From NCBI GenBank assembly GCA_964643965.1, contig CAZXVH010000004.1, forward strand, positions 36,486 to 100,485: 64,000 nucleotides of DNA. The letters run 5' to 3'. Positions 26,437-35,082 of this stretch are shown here, one piece after another; within the stretch, counting starts at the first letter, position 1; each line of letters begins with the position of its first letter. This stretch comes from GCA-2746795 sp964643965. GTDB taxonomy: Bacteria > Chloroflexota > Anaerolineae > Promineifilales > Promineifilaceae. Both the position numbers and the translations under genes were made by a program. A model generated the notes under the pieces. The model had not been told where the DNA came from. It worked only from the letters and a program-made list of their open reading frames with translations, and did no database searches.

Positions 26437-26846
26437 AATTTCCTTCCTCACAAATAAAGGGCGCACCTAAATGCACCCTAATAAAATAGCGACGCGCATT
26501 TTATCATGGGCCTCAGGGGGACACAAGGATATAAAGTTGCAAGTGGCGAGTAAAGGGTTTCCTCACGGGCAAAGAGCTATATTTCTTGCCAGTGTAAGGC
26601 CAATGTTAACTTGAAAGGGTAAAAATAAAGGGTGACAATTTTCGCCTCCTTCAAAAACCGGCAGCCCTGCCAATTTTGGTTTTCTGCCGCCAACGCCACT
26701 GATTAAAAATTTGTGGCTGAGACAATAAACATGCTGTTGCGCTTTAATTTTTTAATATTGTTTTATGTCCTGGAGGGCCTGTTTTAATGCGTTTTTTTCA
26801 GCCGATGAATTCATTCATTGGCTTTTTAGAGGTTTTGGGAGATATG
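26437..26846. other. Intergenic region between divergent aspS and glycosidase genes
   Basis: 410 bp. It has an imperfect hairpin (26459-26480) in the aspS leader, and AT-rich sequence with likely promoters for the plus-strand gene near 26750. I recognise no riboswitch, RNA gene or small ORF. Confidence 0.6.
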
Positions 26847-28595
26847 ATGATTTATAAGCACTCATCCACATCATGCAAACGAACGGGTTTGTCATGCGGC
26901 GCTCTCGTTTTTGGTTTGCTGCTCCTGGTGGCCTGCGGCGGCGCAGCTAAACCCTCGGACTCGAATCTTACGCCGACAAGCGCCATCATGACGGAATCCA
27001 CTGCACTCGCCGAACCCGTTCAAGTGGAGATACCGCAGGGATTCAACAACCCTACCCCTCAGGAGGCCGACCCAATTACGCCTGAAGATCGCCTTGACAT
27101 AACCCCAAACGGCATTATCATCGATTTGGCTGCTCCTGAACGGCCGTTTGATAAGCGACTTCTGGGCAGCAATGTACCTGCCTGGCTAAACAGCCAAATC
27201 GTGGAAAACGAGAGCTTCCTGGCCCGCACCCAGGCGGCTGGGATAACGCTGCTGCGCATTCCAGGCGGCAGTTGGTCTAATTATTATGAATGGCTGCCTT
27301 GTGAACAGGAAGGCATATGTCCCTGGGATTGGGGCGTTTTGCGGCCTACCGACTTCATCAACTTGATCTACAACAGCGGGCTGGAAGCGATGTATACCAT
27401 CAACATGAACGGCACAGCTCAGGAAGCGGCCGCCTTGGTCGCCTTTTTTAACGGTTCTGTAGAGGATGACAGCGTGATTGGCGTCGATGTCTTGGGTCGT
27501 GATTGGGGGCAGGTGAATCAGTGGGCGGCGCTGCGCACTGCAAACGGCAACCCAGACCCCGTTGATCTACGTTATTGGGAAATTGGCAATGAAGTGTATG
27601 CCGGTAAGCCAGGGATGGGCGCGGAGTGTGACTTTGAATGGGGTTGGGAAGATGTCTGGACTTGTGACGGCGCGGAATACGTGGCGGGGATTGGCAGCGG
27701 CGAAAATCGCAAAGATGGGTTCCTGGATTATGTGGCAGCCATGAAAGCGGTGGATCCCACCATCTTAATTGGAGCGGTGGGCGTGGATGCCCAAGACGCC
27801 TGGAGTGATTGGGGCCATGAGGTGTTGGCCGGCGCAGGCGAGGCTATGGATTTTTATGTCATTCATCATTATGGCTTCTTTGATCCTCCGGCCACCTATG
27901 AAGCGGTGTTGGCGCTGCCGCAGGCGGTGTGGGAGCCGTTGGCGGCAGGCGTGGCCGCTGCCACGGAAACGGAGGTACCCATTGCCATTACCGAATACAA
28001 TCTCTTTTCCTTTCAAGACGCCGACAACGAACAGTGGATGACCCGAGCAGTCAATATGCTGTATCTGGCCGATACCCTGGGCCAGATGGCGACTCACGGC
28101 ATCGCCATCGCCAACCAATGGAATCTGACAAACGGCCCGGCGGCCAATGGCACGGATTATGGCATGATGAATGTGGATACTTTTGCACCAAATCCTCAGT
28201 ATTATGCATTTCTCTTATGGGCACAATTTGGCTCGGAACTTTTGCCGGTGACATCTCCTTTTGCCGCCGATACCAGCTTGAGCGTTTACGCCGGCCGGGA
28301 CGAGCAAGGGGTGGTTTCGCTGTTGGCCATCAATAAAACGGGGGCGCCGCTTACTTCTGAGGTGGCGTTCTTAAACGCGCCGGCCGACTTTTTGTCGGTA
28401 GAGGTGAATGTGGTTCAGGCGGAATCGTTGGACAGTCAGCAGGTGACGCTAAATGGCGTGGCTGACCCGGATGATGATCTGGCGAATGCGCCGCCTACCA
28501 TCTTACCAGGCGGGGCAGCGCCGTTTTCCCACACGTTTGCCCCTTATTCGATCACGTTATTGCGCTTTTTAACCAGTAATGGTAGGCTACCATAA
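26847..28595 (+). CDS. Lipoprotein glycoside hydrolase, alpha-L-arabinofuranosidase-like (clan GH-A)
   Basis: About 582 residues. The signal peptide has a lipobox (LLLLVAC), so it is anchored outside the membrane. The barrel carries WEIGNEVY (probable acid/base Glu) and ITEYN (probable nucleophile Glu), the arrangement of GH51/GH39-like enzymes; RIPGGSWSNYYEW and YVIHHYGFF also fit. The C-terminus is beta-rich. It probably cleaves arabinose or other side chains from polysaccharides. ATG 26847 (GGGAG upstream) gives a normal lipoprotein signal; ATG 26787 is a possible earlier start, also with a good ribosome site. Confidence 0.7.
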   Translation: MIYKHSSTSCKRTGLSCGALVFGLLLLVACGGAAKPSDSNLTPTSAIMTESTALAEPVQVEIPQGFNNPTPQEADPITPEDRLDITPNGIIIDLAAPERPFDKRLLGSNVPAWLNSQIVENESFLARTQAAGITLLRIPGGSWSNYYEWLPCEQEGICPWDWGVLRPTDFINLIYNSGLEAMYTINMNGTAQEAAALVAFFNGSVEDDSVIGVDVLGRDWGQVNQWAALRTANGNPDPVDLRYWEIGNEVYAGKPGMGAECDFEWGWEDVWTCDGAEYVAGIGSGENRKDGFLDYVAAMKAVDPTILIGAVGVDAQDAWSDWGHEVLAGAGEAMDFYVIHHYGFFDPPATYEAVLALPQAVWEPLAAGVAAATETEVPIAITEYNLFSFQDADNEQWMTRAVNMLYLADTLGQMATHGIAIANQWNLTNGPAANGTDYGMMNVDTFAPNPQYYAFLLWAQFGSELLPVTSPFAADTSLSVYAGRDEQGVVSLLAINKTGAPLTSEVAFLNAPADFLSVEVNVVQAESLDSQQVTLNGVADPDDDLANAPPTILPGGAAPFSHTFAPYSITLLRFLTSNGRLP

Positions 28596-28614
28596 CTATA
28601 GAGGGAAACGATCT

Positions 28615-29256
28615 ATGCCAGTTGTCTGGTTTATCCGTCATGGTGAAAGCGAATCCAACGCCAACCTGAAAACAACGCATCCGGCGCTCTCCGTGCTGAC
28701 GCCACAGGGAGAAATGGAGGCCCGGCAAACGGCCGTTGCCATTCCCCCCTCTCCCGACCGCATTATTCTCTCTCCCTATCTCCGCGCCCAACAAACGGCC
28801 GTTCCCACCCAAGAAAAGTATCCCCACGTTCCCTGCGAAACCTGGCCGGTTGAAGAATTCACTTACCTGCATCCGCGCCATTACCAGGCCACCACCGGCG
28901 CCGACCGCTGGCCCGCCGCCAAAGCCTACTGGGATAAAAACGATCCCGAATTCAAAGAGGCCGGCGAAGGGGAATCCTTTGCGGAATTGATGGTCCGGGT
29001 GCAAACGCTCAAAACCCGGCTGGCCGCTCATCCGGCTGAATTCATCGTCCTATTTAGTCATGGTTTGTTTTTACGCGCTTTTTTGCATAGCTGCCTCACC
29101 GGGCAGCACAGCGCCACCGCCGAACGCATGGAACGCTACCGCCATTTTTTGTGGGCTGTCCATATGCCCAATTGTGCTATCCTTAAAACCATCCTCAGCG
29201 CCAACGGCCGTTTTACCTTTTCCGGCTTTGATACCGCCCATTTGCTATCTGATTGA
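28615..29256 (+). CDS. Histidine phosphatase (phosphoglycerate mutase-like)
   Basis: 213 residues. The catalytic motif FIRHGESESNANL is at residues 6-18, with a second Arg in LSPYLRAQQTA, a Glu in the GEGESFAEL region, and the second His in VLFSHGLFLRAF. The substrate is unknown; the family includes cofactor-dependent phosphoglycerate mutases and phosphatases. Start ATG 28615 after GAGGGAAA. The next gene starts 14 bp after its stop, suggesting co-transcription. Confidence 0.9.
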   Translation: MPVVWFIRHGESESNANLKTTHPALSVLTPQGEMEARQTAVAIPPSPDRIILSPYLRAQQTAVPTQEKYPHVPCETWPVEEFTYLHPRHYQATTGADRWPAAKAYWDKNDPEFKEAGEGESFAELMVRVQTLKTRLAAHPAEFIVLFSHGLFLRAFLHSCLTGQHSATAERMERYRHFLWAVHMPNCAILKTILSANGRFTFSGFDTAHLLSD

Positions 29257-29270
29257 TTGAGTACCTGACT

Positions 29271-32039
29271 ATGACGTATGGTTCCCTGACTCTGCATCTA
29301 CCCACCGGTGAAACGGCCGTTGTCGATCTGACCGTTTCCGAAATTGTTCTGGGACGCGCCAAACAAGCTACCGTGCGTCTGACCGACGAGTTGGTTTCCA
29401 AGCAGCACGCCCGCCTTATCGTCAAAGAAAACGGCGTCTGGCTGGAAGACCTGGGAGCCACCAACGGCACCTTTGTCGATGGCCAGAAACTGACGCCCCA
29501 CCAGATGCTGCAAATCAAACCGGGCCAGTCGGTGCAAATTGGCGATACCGTTTTTCAATATGCGCCGCCGCGCCACGCCTTGGGTACGCCCTCTGACGCC
29601 GCCGCTGGCGATCCAGCCTGGCGCAAACCTTTAATCGTCGTCCTGGCCGTGTTGATGGTCGTGCTGCTGTGCGGTCTGATCAGCTTTTCCGCCTGGTGGT
29701 TTACCGTCGGTCGCCACGCCGCCGACGGCGACATGCCCGCCAACGGCGTCCCCCTGGTGGGCGTCTCCCTGGAAGCGTGCCTGGAACCCCCCATGACGGC
29801 CGTTTCCCCGGAAAATGCCGCCTACCAGTTGATCCCTTTGCTCGACCTGCCTTTTGCCTACGGCGGCGACGCTGCCGCCTTCCGCCAGGCGGCTCAGCCC
29901 ACCCAAAGCGGCGGGCGCGTTAACGCCTATTACGATCATCTTTACCCGCTTTATCCGGCGCGCCAGGTCAGTGCGGCGCAGGGGCAGGAACCGGCGGAAC
30001 CGCTCATCGGCGGCCATGCCTTGCGCTTTAACGGCCAGCTGGCCCCGGCAGACATCGCCCACAACGCCGCCGCCAGCGGCCATCCCGGCCTGGACTTTGC
30101 CCCCGAAGAGCCGCGCCAGGCGACAACGGCCGTTCTCGCCGCCGCTGATGGCGTCATTACCGAAGCGGGCATAGACGAATCCGGCAGCTATTTTGTCACC
30201 ATCGTCCATGTCGCGCCCGCGGTCGGCAGTTTCCAGACCAGCTATTGGCATCTGGAGCCAGACGCTCATTTTAACGACAGCCAGGCGCAAGTCGGCCAGC
30301 CCATCAGCGGCGGCGACCGTATTGGCACAATGGGCGGCAGCGGTTGGGGCGGCGGGCGCCAGCTCCATTTTGAAGTGCGCTTCGACCAGGACCAAAACGG
30401 CCGTTTCACCCTAAACGAAGCCATTGATCCCTTTGGCTATCTGCCCAATCCCGCCTATCCTCAAGACCCCTGGAGCCAACCGGTTGAGTTTAGCGATGGC
30501 CGCGGCGACTCCTTTAGCCACAGCGGCATCGGCCCCTTTTACTTGTGGCGTTTCCCGGCCGGTTTTCTGGGGCAGGTGAACGAAAACGGCGGTGGGGCCA
30601 TCCTGGCGCAGGACGACAGCGGCTTAAACCAGGCCGCCTTGTGTGCGCCAGCCGGTAGTTTGCCAACGGGCGGTACGGTGGCCTTTGCCTGGTCGCCTGA
30701 TCCGGCCGACGCCCCGGGACGAGTGGGCCTGGGCCTGGGCTGCACCCTCAGCGCCGCCGACGCGGCCGGGGCGCAAGTGACCCAGTTTTCCCAACCGGTG
30801 CGCCTGGAAATCCCCCTCAGCGCCGCCGATTTAAGCGGCGTCAACCCGGAGACGGTCGCCATCTTCTGGCAAGACGTGTCGGCGCAAACGTGGCAGGCGC
30901 TGCCCACCTTTATCGACGAGACGCAGCAAATCGCGGTGGCTGAAGTGGATCGCCCCGGCTCCTGTGCCTTGTTGGGCCAGCCGTTGGCCGATGGGCAGGC
31001 GCCCGTTACCAGCATTGAGGTGGATGGGCCGGGCGGCGCGGCAGGCGTATGGGCCGGGGCGGTGACGGTGGCCCTGACCAGCGAAGATGTGGGCGGCGGC
31101 AGTGTGGCCGAGATCGAATACAGCCTGGACGCCGGGCGCAGCTGGCAGCGGTATACTGGCCCGTTCACCCTGGAACCGGATGGGTCGCCAGCGCCGCCGC
31201 GTCTGGAACCGATTGAGGATTTTGGCAGTGGGCCGGGCCGTTTTTTGGTGCTGGCGGCGGCCGTAGACCAGGCGGGCAACCGGGAAAACCCACCAGCGGC
31301 CCGTTCTTTCATCATTGACCCGGCGCAAGAGCCGGCGGTCGCGCCGGAAGCGACGACCGAGACGCCCGCGGGAACGCCGGCTGTTTGTGAGGCGACCATC
31401 ACGGTGGATGCTCAGTTTGGCGTCAATGTGCGCCGGGGGCCAGGGGTGCAGTATGAGATTGTGACCACGCTGCCGCAAGGGGAGACGGCCCCGATTAGCG
31501 GCCAGAATAGCAGCGGCAGTTGGTGGCGGTTGGCGCTGGATGTGGGTACAAGCTCGCAGTATTGGGTGTCTGATGATGTGGTAACGGCCGTTTGTGTGGA
31601 GGATGTGCCGGTGGTCGCCACGCCACCGCCGCCCACGGCGACGCCCACCGCCACGCCCACGGCCACCCCTACGGCCACCCCCACCGCCACGCCCACCGCC
31701 ACGCCCACGGCGACGCCCACCACCAATCCCGATACCACGCCGCCGCTGGTCTCCATTGTCCATGCGCCCACGTCGCCTACCGACGCCGATAAGGTGACGT
31801 TTACGGCGCAGGCGGTGGATGATGAGGCGGTGGTGCGTATTGAGATTTGGGTCCAAGCGCCGGATGATGTGGATTTGCTCCGGGTGAAGGTGTGTGAGGA
31901 TGTGGCGGTTTGTGTCTATCTGGGGGGACCGTACCCGGTAGGAACCGGAAAGTACCGCGCTTTTGCCTGGGATGCGGCCGATAATCAGGGCAGAACGGCC
32001 GTTCTTGAGTTCACTGTGGCGAACGGCGTCTATCCGTAA
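29271..32039 (+). CDS. FHA - transmembrane - M23-like peptidase - SH3 multidomain protein
   Basis: 922 residues. Domains in order: cytoplasmic FHA (1-90; GRAKQATVRL, SKQHARL, NGTFVDG), one membrane helix (about 118-142), an M23/LysM-peptidase-like domain (about 240-370; GHPGLDFA with His271 and Asp275, SYWHLE, and QLHFEVR), Ig-like domains, a bacterial SH3 (VNVRRGPGVQYEIVT), a Thr-Pro repeat linker, and a final Ig-like domain. The first His of the usual HxH motif is Gln, so hydrolysis is uncertain. It may link phosphothreonine signals inside to peptidoglycan outside. No clear ribosome site precedes ATG 29271. Confidence 0.8.
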   Translation: MTYGSLTLHLPTGETAVVDLTVSEIVLGRAKQATVRLTDELVSKQHARLIVKENGVWLEDLGATNGTFVDGQKLTPHQMLQIKPGQSVQIGDTVFQYAPPRHALGTPSDAAAGDPAWRKPLIVVLAVLMVVLLCGLISFSAWWFTVGRHAADGDMPANGVPLVGVSLEACLEPPMTAVSPENAAYQLIPLLDLPFAYGGDAAAFRQAAQPTQSGGRVNAYYDHLYPLYPARQVSAAQGQEPAEPLIGGHALRFNGQLAPADIAHNAAASGHPGLDFAPEEPRQATTAVLAAADGVITEAGIDESGSYFVTIVHVAPAVGSFQTSYWHLEPDAHFNDSQAQVGQPISGGDRIGTMGGSGWGGGRQLHFEVRFDQDQNGRFTLNEAIDPFGYLPNPAYPQDPWSQPVEFSDGRGDSFSHSGIGPFYLWRFPAGFLGQVNENGGGAILAQDDSGLNQAALCAPAGSLPTGGTVAFAWSPDPADAPGRVGLGLGCTLSAADAAGAQVTQFSQPVRLEIPLSAADLSGVNPETVAIFWQDVSAQTWQALPTFIDETQQIAVAEVDRPGSCALLGQPLADGQAPVTSIEVDGPGGAAGVWAGAVTVALTSEDVGGGSVAEIEYSLDAGRSWQRYTGPFTLEPDGSPAPPRLEPIEDFGSGPGRFLVLAAAVDQAGNRENPPAARSFIIDPAQEPAVAPEATTETPAGTPAVCEATITVDAQFGVNVRRGPGVQYEIVTTLPQGETAPISGQNSSGSWWRLALDVGTSSQYWVSDDVVTAVCVEDVPVVATPPPPTATPTATPTATPTATPTATPTATPTATPTTNPDTTPPLVSIVHAPTSPTDADKVTFTAQAVDDEAVVRIEIWVQAPDDVDLLRVKVCEDVAVCVYLGGPYPVGTGKYRAFAWDAADNQGRTAVLEFTVANGVYP
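31630..31732 (+). repeat. Thr-Pro/Ala-Thr-Pro linker repeat
   Basis: Imperfect tandem ACG-CCC-ACC-GCC units encoding repeated TATP, inside the FHA/M23 protein between the SH3 and last Ig domain. It is a coding low-complexity linker. Confidence 0.85.
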
Positions 32040-32157
32040 GGGGTGATCAGGAATTAGGGATCAGGTACTCGACCAATTTCTAATTGCAAATTTCTAAATT
32101 TTCGTGAGTTGTTTTATTCTTGTTCCTCAAGTTTTTGGATAGCAAAAGGAGAATGCC

Positions 32158-32574
32158 ATGCCTCAAGAAACGAAGTCCAGCTTTGATCGATTGTATGAGA
32201 AGATTGAAACGGCCGTAAAAGATTTGACCACCCTGAAAGTGATAACGGCCGTGGGCACAGTCGATGTCAGCCGCAAAACCATCAAAAAAGGGGATGAAAC
32301 CAGCGAAACCCGCATTGAAAATTACCAAAACGCCAAAGCGCTCCTCAGTACCATCGACTTGATTGACGGTGATATTGTCACCGTCATGGATGAGGTCTTT
32401 GTCAAAGATGAAGCGTACAGCAGCCTGCGTGAAGAGCATATGGCTCGCATTCAGGAGGCGCAAAGTATTGTCAAGACAAACGTGGAAACCTTGCTGGCCA
32501 TGGTGGAAACGGTCGGGAAAATTTTACGGGAAATAGACGACCAGCGCGAAAACCCGGAAACGCCGCCGGCATAA
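32158..32574 (+). CDS. Unrecognised protein, first of a three-gene operon (A)
   Basis: 138 residues, soluble, mostly helical, with an acidic/proline tail. I do not recognise a family. Residues 64-115 (STIDLIDGDIVTVMDEV, YSSLREEHMARI...) resemble residues 276-330 of protein B and 51-98 of protein C in the same operon: a T-I-x-hydrophobic-D-G/S-D-hydrophobic-V-T strand pair followed by a long helix. Start ATG 32158 after AAAGGAG. 13 bp separate it from the next gene. The preceding 32040-32157 is AT-rich with no gene. Confidence 0.75.
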   Translation: MPQETKSSFDRLYEKIETAVKDLTTLKVITAVGTVDVSRKTIKKGDETSETRIENYQNAKALLSTIDLIDGDIVTVMDEVFVKDEAYSSLREEHMARIQEAQSIVKTNVETLLAMVETVGKILREIDDQRENPETPPA

Positions 32575-32587
32575 GGGATAGCAGCCC

Positions 32588-33613
32588 ATGGCCGCAGAAA
32601 AAAAACCAAAAACCACGCAAGCTCAAATTTCTGAGCAGTTCACCGACATCGCCAAAGATTTATTTAGCATTGAAGTGAGCCTGATCCTGCGCAACTGCAT
32701 CTCTGCCCAAAAAATGCCTTCGCCGCGCCACGCCCTGCTAGACATTGGCAAAGCGTACTGTGCCGCCTTGCAAGAGATGGAGATTTGGCGGCAAGATTAT
32801 TTGCGCAGGATGGGGCAGCCAGCTTTAGAAACCAACCAGGATATGTTTACCGTCAAACGGCTAGAGATGGGTTTTTTTACGCCAATGGAATCTCTTAATC
32901 GGTTGGGTCAGGGGCGAAACCGGCTTGTTTCTCATAACATTGATGACGAATTAGGCGGCTTTGATGCTTTTGATGTGCTGCGCACCTGGGCCAACAGCCA
33001 TTTGCAGGATCTCTTTCGCGAGATTTACCTCAGCCCAGAGCAGATCGCCATCCTGCCGCGCATTAAAGAGAACGCCGACCTGTTCAAAGGGATGTTTAGC
33101 GCCATTTGTATGCGTGACCCGGTTTTAAATGGTCTGAACCCGACTGAAAGCGAGGTTGTGACGGCGCCGCCCCCGCCAAATTTGGGCCAACAGTTGGACG
33201 CTTTACGTACCCAAGCGGAGGATAAAATCACCCCTGATACCGTTGTCAATCTGAGCAAGGTCTTGAATCGGAAGCGCACGGTGAGCCTGGCTAATGAGTA
33301 TACGCGAGCGGATTTAGTGACCCGAGATGATATTGCGCCGCTGCCCTTACGTGAGCAGGAGTTGGTCATGCTGCGCAAGGTGTGGGAATTGGGCACAGAG
33401 GTGATTGCCATGCAGACGATTGTGCAGTTAGATGGCGATGTGATCACCCGCCTCGACCCTTATTACATGGATGAAAAGAAATATCCGCGGCTGCATGATT
33501 ATCACAATGAGGCGATAAATGTGGCTTTGAAACATTGGTCTGAGATGGTGGCGGTGGCGCAAGAATTAATTTCGGCCGTTGTGCGGGGTGTTTCCAGGCG
33601 AGTGACGGGATGA
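32588..33613 (+). CDS. Unrecognised protein, second of the operon (B)
   Basis: 341 residues, soluble, with no recognised family. Residues 1-180 are helical (SEQFTDIAKDLFSIEVSLILR, LLDIGKAYCAAL); a proline-rich stretch (VTAPPPPN) follows near 190; residues 268-330 (EVIAMQTIVQLDGDVITRLD, YHNEAINVALKHW) carry the module shared with A and C. Start ATG 32588, 13 bp after A. Its last codons overlap the start of C by 4 bp (ATGA), so the two are translationally coupled. Confidence 0.75.
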   Translation: MAAEKKPKTTQAQISEQFTDIAKDLFSIEVSLILRNCISAQKMPSPRHALLDIGKAYCAALQEMEIWRQDYLRRMGQPALETNQDMFTVKRLEMGFFTPMESLNRLGQGRNRLVSHNIDDELGGFDAFDVLRTWANSHLQDLFREIYLSPEQIAILPRIKENADLFKGMFSAICMRDPVLNGLNPTESEVVTAPPPPNLGQQLDALRTQAEDKITPDTVVNLSKVLNRKRTVSLANEYTRADLVTRDDIAPLPLREQELVMLRKVWELGTEVIAMQTIVQLDGDVITRLDPYYMDEKKYPRLHDYHNEAINVALKHWSEMVAVAQELISAVVRGVSRRVTG

Positions 33614-34140
33614 GTCTGTGGCGAGATGTGGGCGATCTGCTGGAGATGTATGCCACCGGTGGGTTGGTGATTCAGACGGGGTTGGATTGTGTGGCGGTGG
33701 AAACGGCCGTGCCCGACCTCACGCTTTACGATGGCAAAACCTACACCCAAAAAGGCATCCGCACCATCATCCAGTTCGATTCCGACTACGTAACCACCCT
33801 GACCCCAGAGATTTTGACCCGCCCGGAAATCTGGCAATGTCACCTGACGCAGATTGAGGCCAAACTGGCTGTATTGACCACCTTGCGCCAGGCGGCGCAG
33901 CGGAGTTGGCTGCTCTTTTTGCTGCCCACATTGGCCTGGTTGATCGCGGATCTGTTTAAACTGGAATCGTGGGCGGACGTCTGGCGGCTGCTGCTGCCGA
34001 TGGCGATCAGCGGCCTCATTGTGCTGCTGCGCAAACAGATTGTGTGGCTGCTGTACAAGGTGGTGTGGCCGTTGGTTTTGAAAGGCGTGGTCTGGTTTGT
34101 GGGGCGGCGGTATAAAGCTTTTATCGCGGGTAGGGGATAG
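33610..34140 (+). CDS. Unrecognised membrane protein, third of the operon (C)
   Basis: 176 residues. An N-terminal soluble part (about 1-98) contains the module shared with A and B (IRTIIQFDSDYVTTLTPEI near residues 50-68, then a helix). It is followed by two to three hydrophobic segments (WLLFLLPTLAWLIADLF, LLLPMAISGLIVLL, and VWPLVLKGVVWFV). It is probably the membrane anchor of a complex with A and B. The ATGA overlap with B argues for fixed stoichiometry. Function unknown. Confidence 0.75.
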   Translation: MSLWRDVGDLLEMYATGGLVIQTGLDCVAVETAVPDLTLYDGKTYTQKGIRTIIQFDSDYVTTLTPEILTRPEIWQCHLTQIEAKLAVLTTLRQAAQRSWLLFLLPTLAWLIADLFKLESWADVWRLLLPMAISGLIVLLRKQIVWLLYKVVWPLVLKGVVWFVGRRYKAFIAGRG

Positions 34141-34178
34141 CCTCCAAGATTGGTTCAATCTTGGAGGTTGAACCAATC
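34141..34178. repeat. Overlapping hairpins, CCAAGATTGGTTCAATC type
   Basis: CCTCCAAGATTG (34141-34152) pairs with CAATCTTGGAGG (34156-34167). Alternatively GATTGGTTCAA (34148-34158) pairs with TTGAACCAATC (34168-34178). The two structures are mutually exclusive. It lies between convergent genes and is related to 38694-38730. Confidence 0.75.
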
Positions 34179-34182
34179 GCAT

Positions 34183-34845
34183 CTAGTACGTAATTTCCAA
34201 CAAACTCTCCGCCACCAGGCGCAGCCGCTGTACATCCATCTCACTGAGCGTCTTAGCCGTTTCCATGTAGCTCATATTGGTGGGGTTTGCCAGGAACATC
34301 TGCATTTCTGCCGGTAATTCGTCAAAGATTTTTTGTAAACGCTGGCCCGCTTCATGGCGGCGCAGCGGCCCATGCTGATCATCCACAAAATGATTGATGG
34401 AAACCTCAAAGTGGCGGCTGAGCTGCTCTAATTCCAGGTAAGGGATGGCCTGACTGCCCGCCTCATACGCCGTTATCGTGCTTTCATCTACGTCTAACAG
34501 CGCGGCGATATTGCCCGTAGTTTCCCGTGCTTGCAGCCGCAGCTGCCGGATCATAGCGCCCACCACGCGCTGCCGCAGGTCGAGCATGCCGCTGTAATTG
34601 ACTTCTTGTTTTTCCGGGAGAGAGGCTGTACCCCAAAAATAACCCATGGGCACTTTCAAATAAAGCGCCAGCACTTCCAGGTGCGGTAAAGAAAGAGCGT
34701 AGTCACCCGCTTCGGCTTGTTTGTACTCTTCTTCGGTTAGCGTTAACGCCTGGGCGCACTCTCGATGACGTTTTCCGGCATACAAACGGGCGTCGCGGAT
34801 TAGATTGCCGAGGATTTGGGCGCGGGTGAGTTCAGTTTCGCTCAT
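34183..34845 (-). CDS. Regulator with two XRE-type helix-turn-helix domains
   Basis: 220 residues. Two Cro/C1-type DNA-binding domains in tandem: residues about 8-70 (LIRDARLYAGKRHRECAQAL) and about 95-150 (IRQLRLQARETTGNIAALLD, STITAYEAGSQAIPYLELEQ). A helical C-terminus (FDELPAEMQMFLANP) follows. It is a DNA-binding protein with unknown target. It faces the A-B-C operon and could regulate it or the upstream gene, but no operator is seen. Confidence 0.87.
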   Translation of the reverse strand: MSETELTRAQILGNLIRDARLYAGKRHRECAQALTLTEEEYKQAEAGDYALSLPHLEVLALYLKVPMGYFWGTASLPEKQEVNYSGMLDLRQRVVGAMIRQLRLQARETTGNIAALLDVDESTITAYEAGSQAIPYLELEQLSRHFEVSINHFVDDQHGPLRRHEAGQRLQKIFDELPAEMQMFLANPTNMSYMETAKTLSEMDVQRLRLVAESLLEITY

Positions 34846-35018
34846 AGTTTTTCTCCCGATTATTGGCCTGGGGCGTGGCTTTATTTGGCTTCACATAAGT
34901 GGGAAAATATTAGCATAATCCCCCCATATCCACAACTTTAACGGAGTATTGGGAGGTAGGCGTAAGTTTTGTTGATAAGCCGAGTTTGCACGCCCACGCG
35001 CAAACGGGCACGCCCACG

Positions 35019-35080
35019 TTGAATGAAAAAGGGACGTCATCTGGAAGATGGCGCAGGGCGGGCAAGCTGCCCGCCCTACC
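35019..35080. repeat. Dispersed repeat with invertible hairpin loop, copy 1
   Basis: A run beginning GAATGAAAAAGGGACGTCATC, then a small hairpin CATCT-GGA-AGATG, GGCGCAGGG, and a GC-rich hairpin (35055-35064 with 35068-35077). Copy 2 is at 38959-39022, where the small hairpin is inverted. The remaining 34846-35018 holds no gene. Confidence 0.7.
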
Positions 35081-35082
35081 AA

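Noticed and set aside
31630..31732. Short tandem repeats resembling a small array
   Set aside because: They encode an in-frame Thr-Pro linker of the FHA/M23 protein. There are no spacers, so this is not CRISPR.
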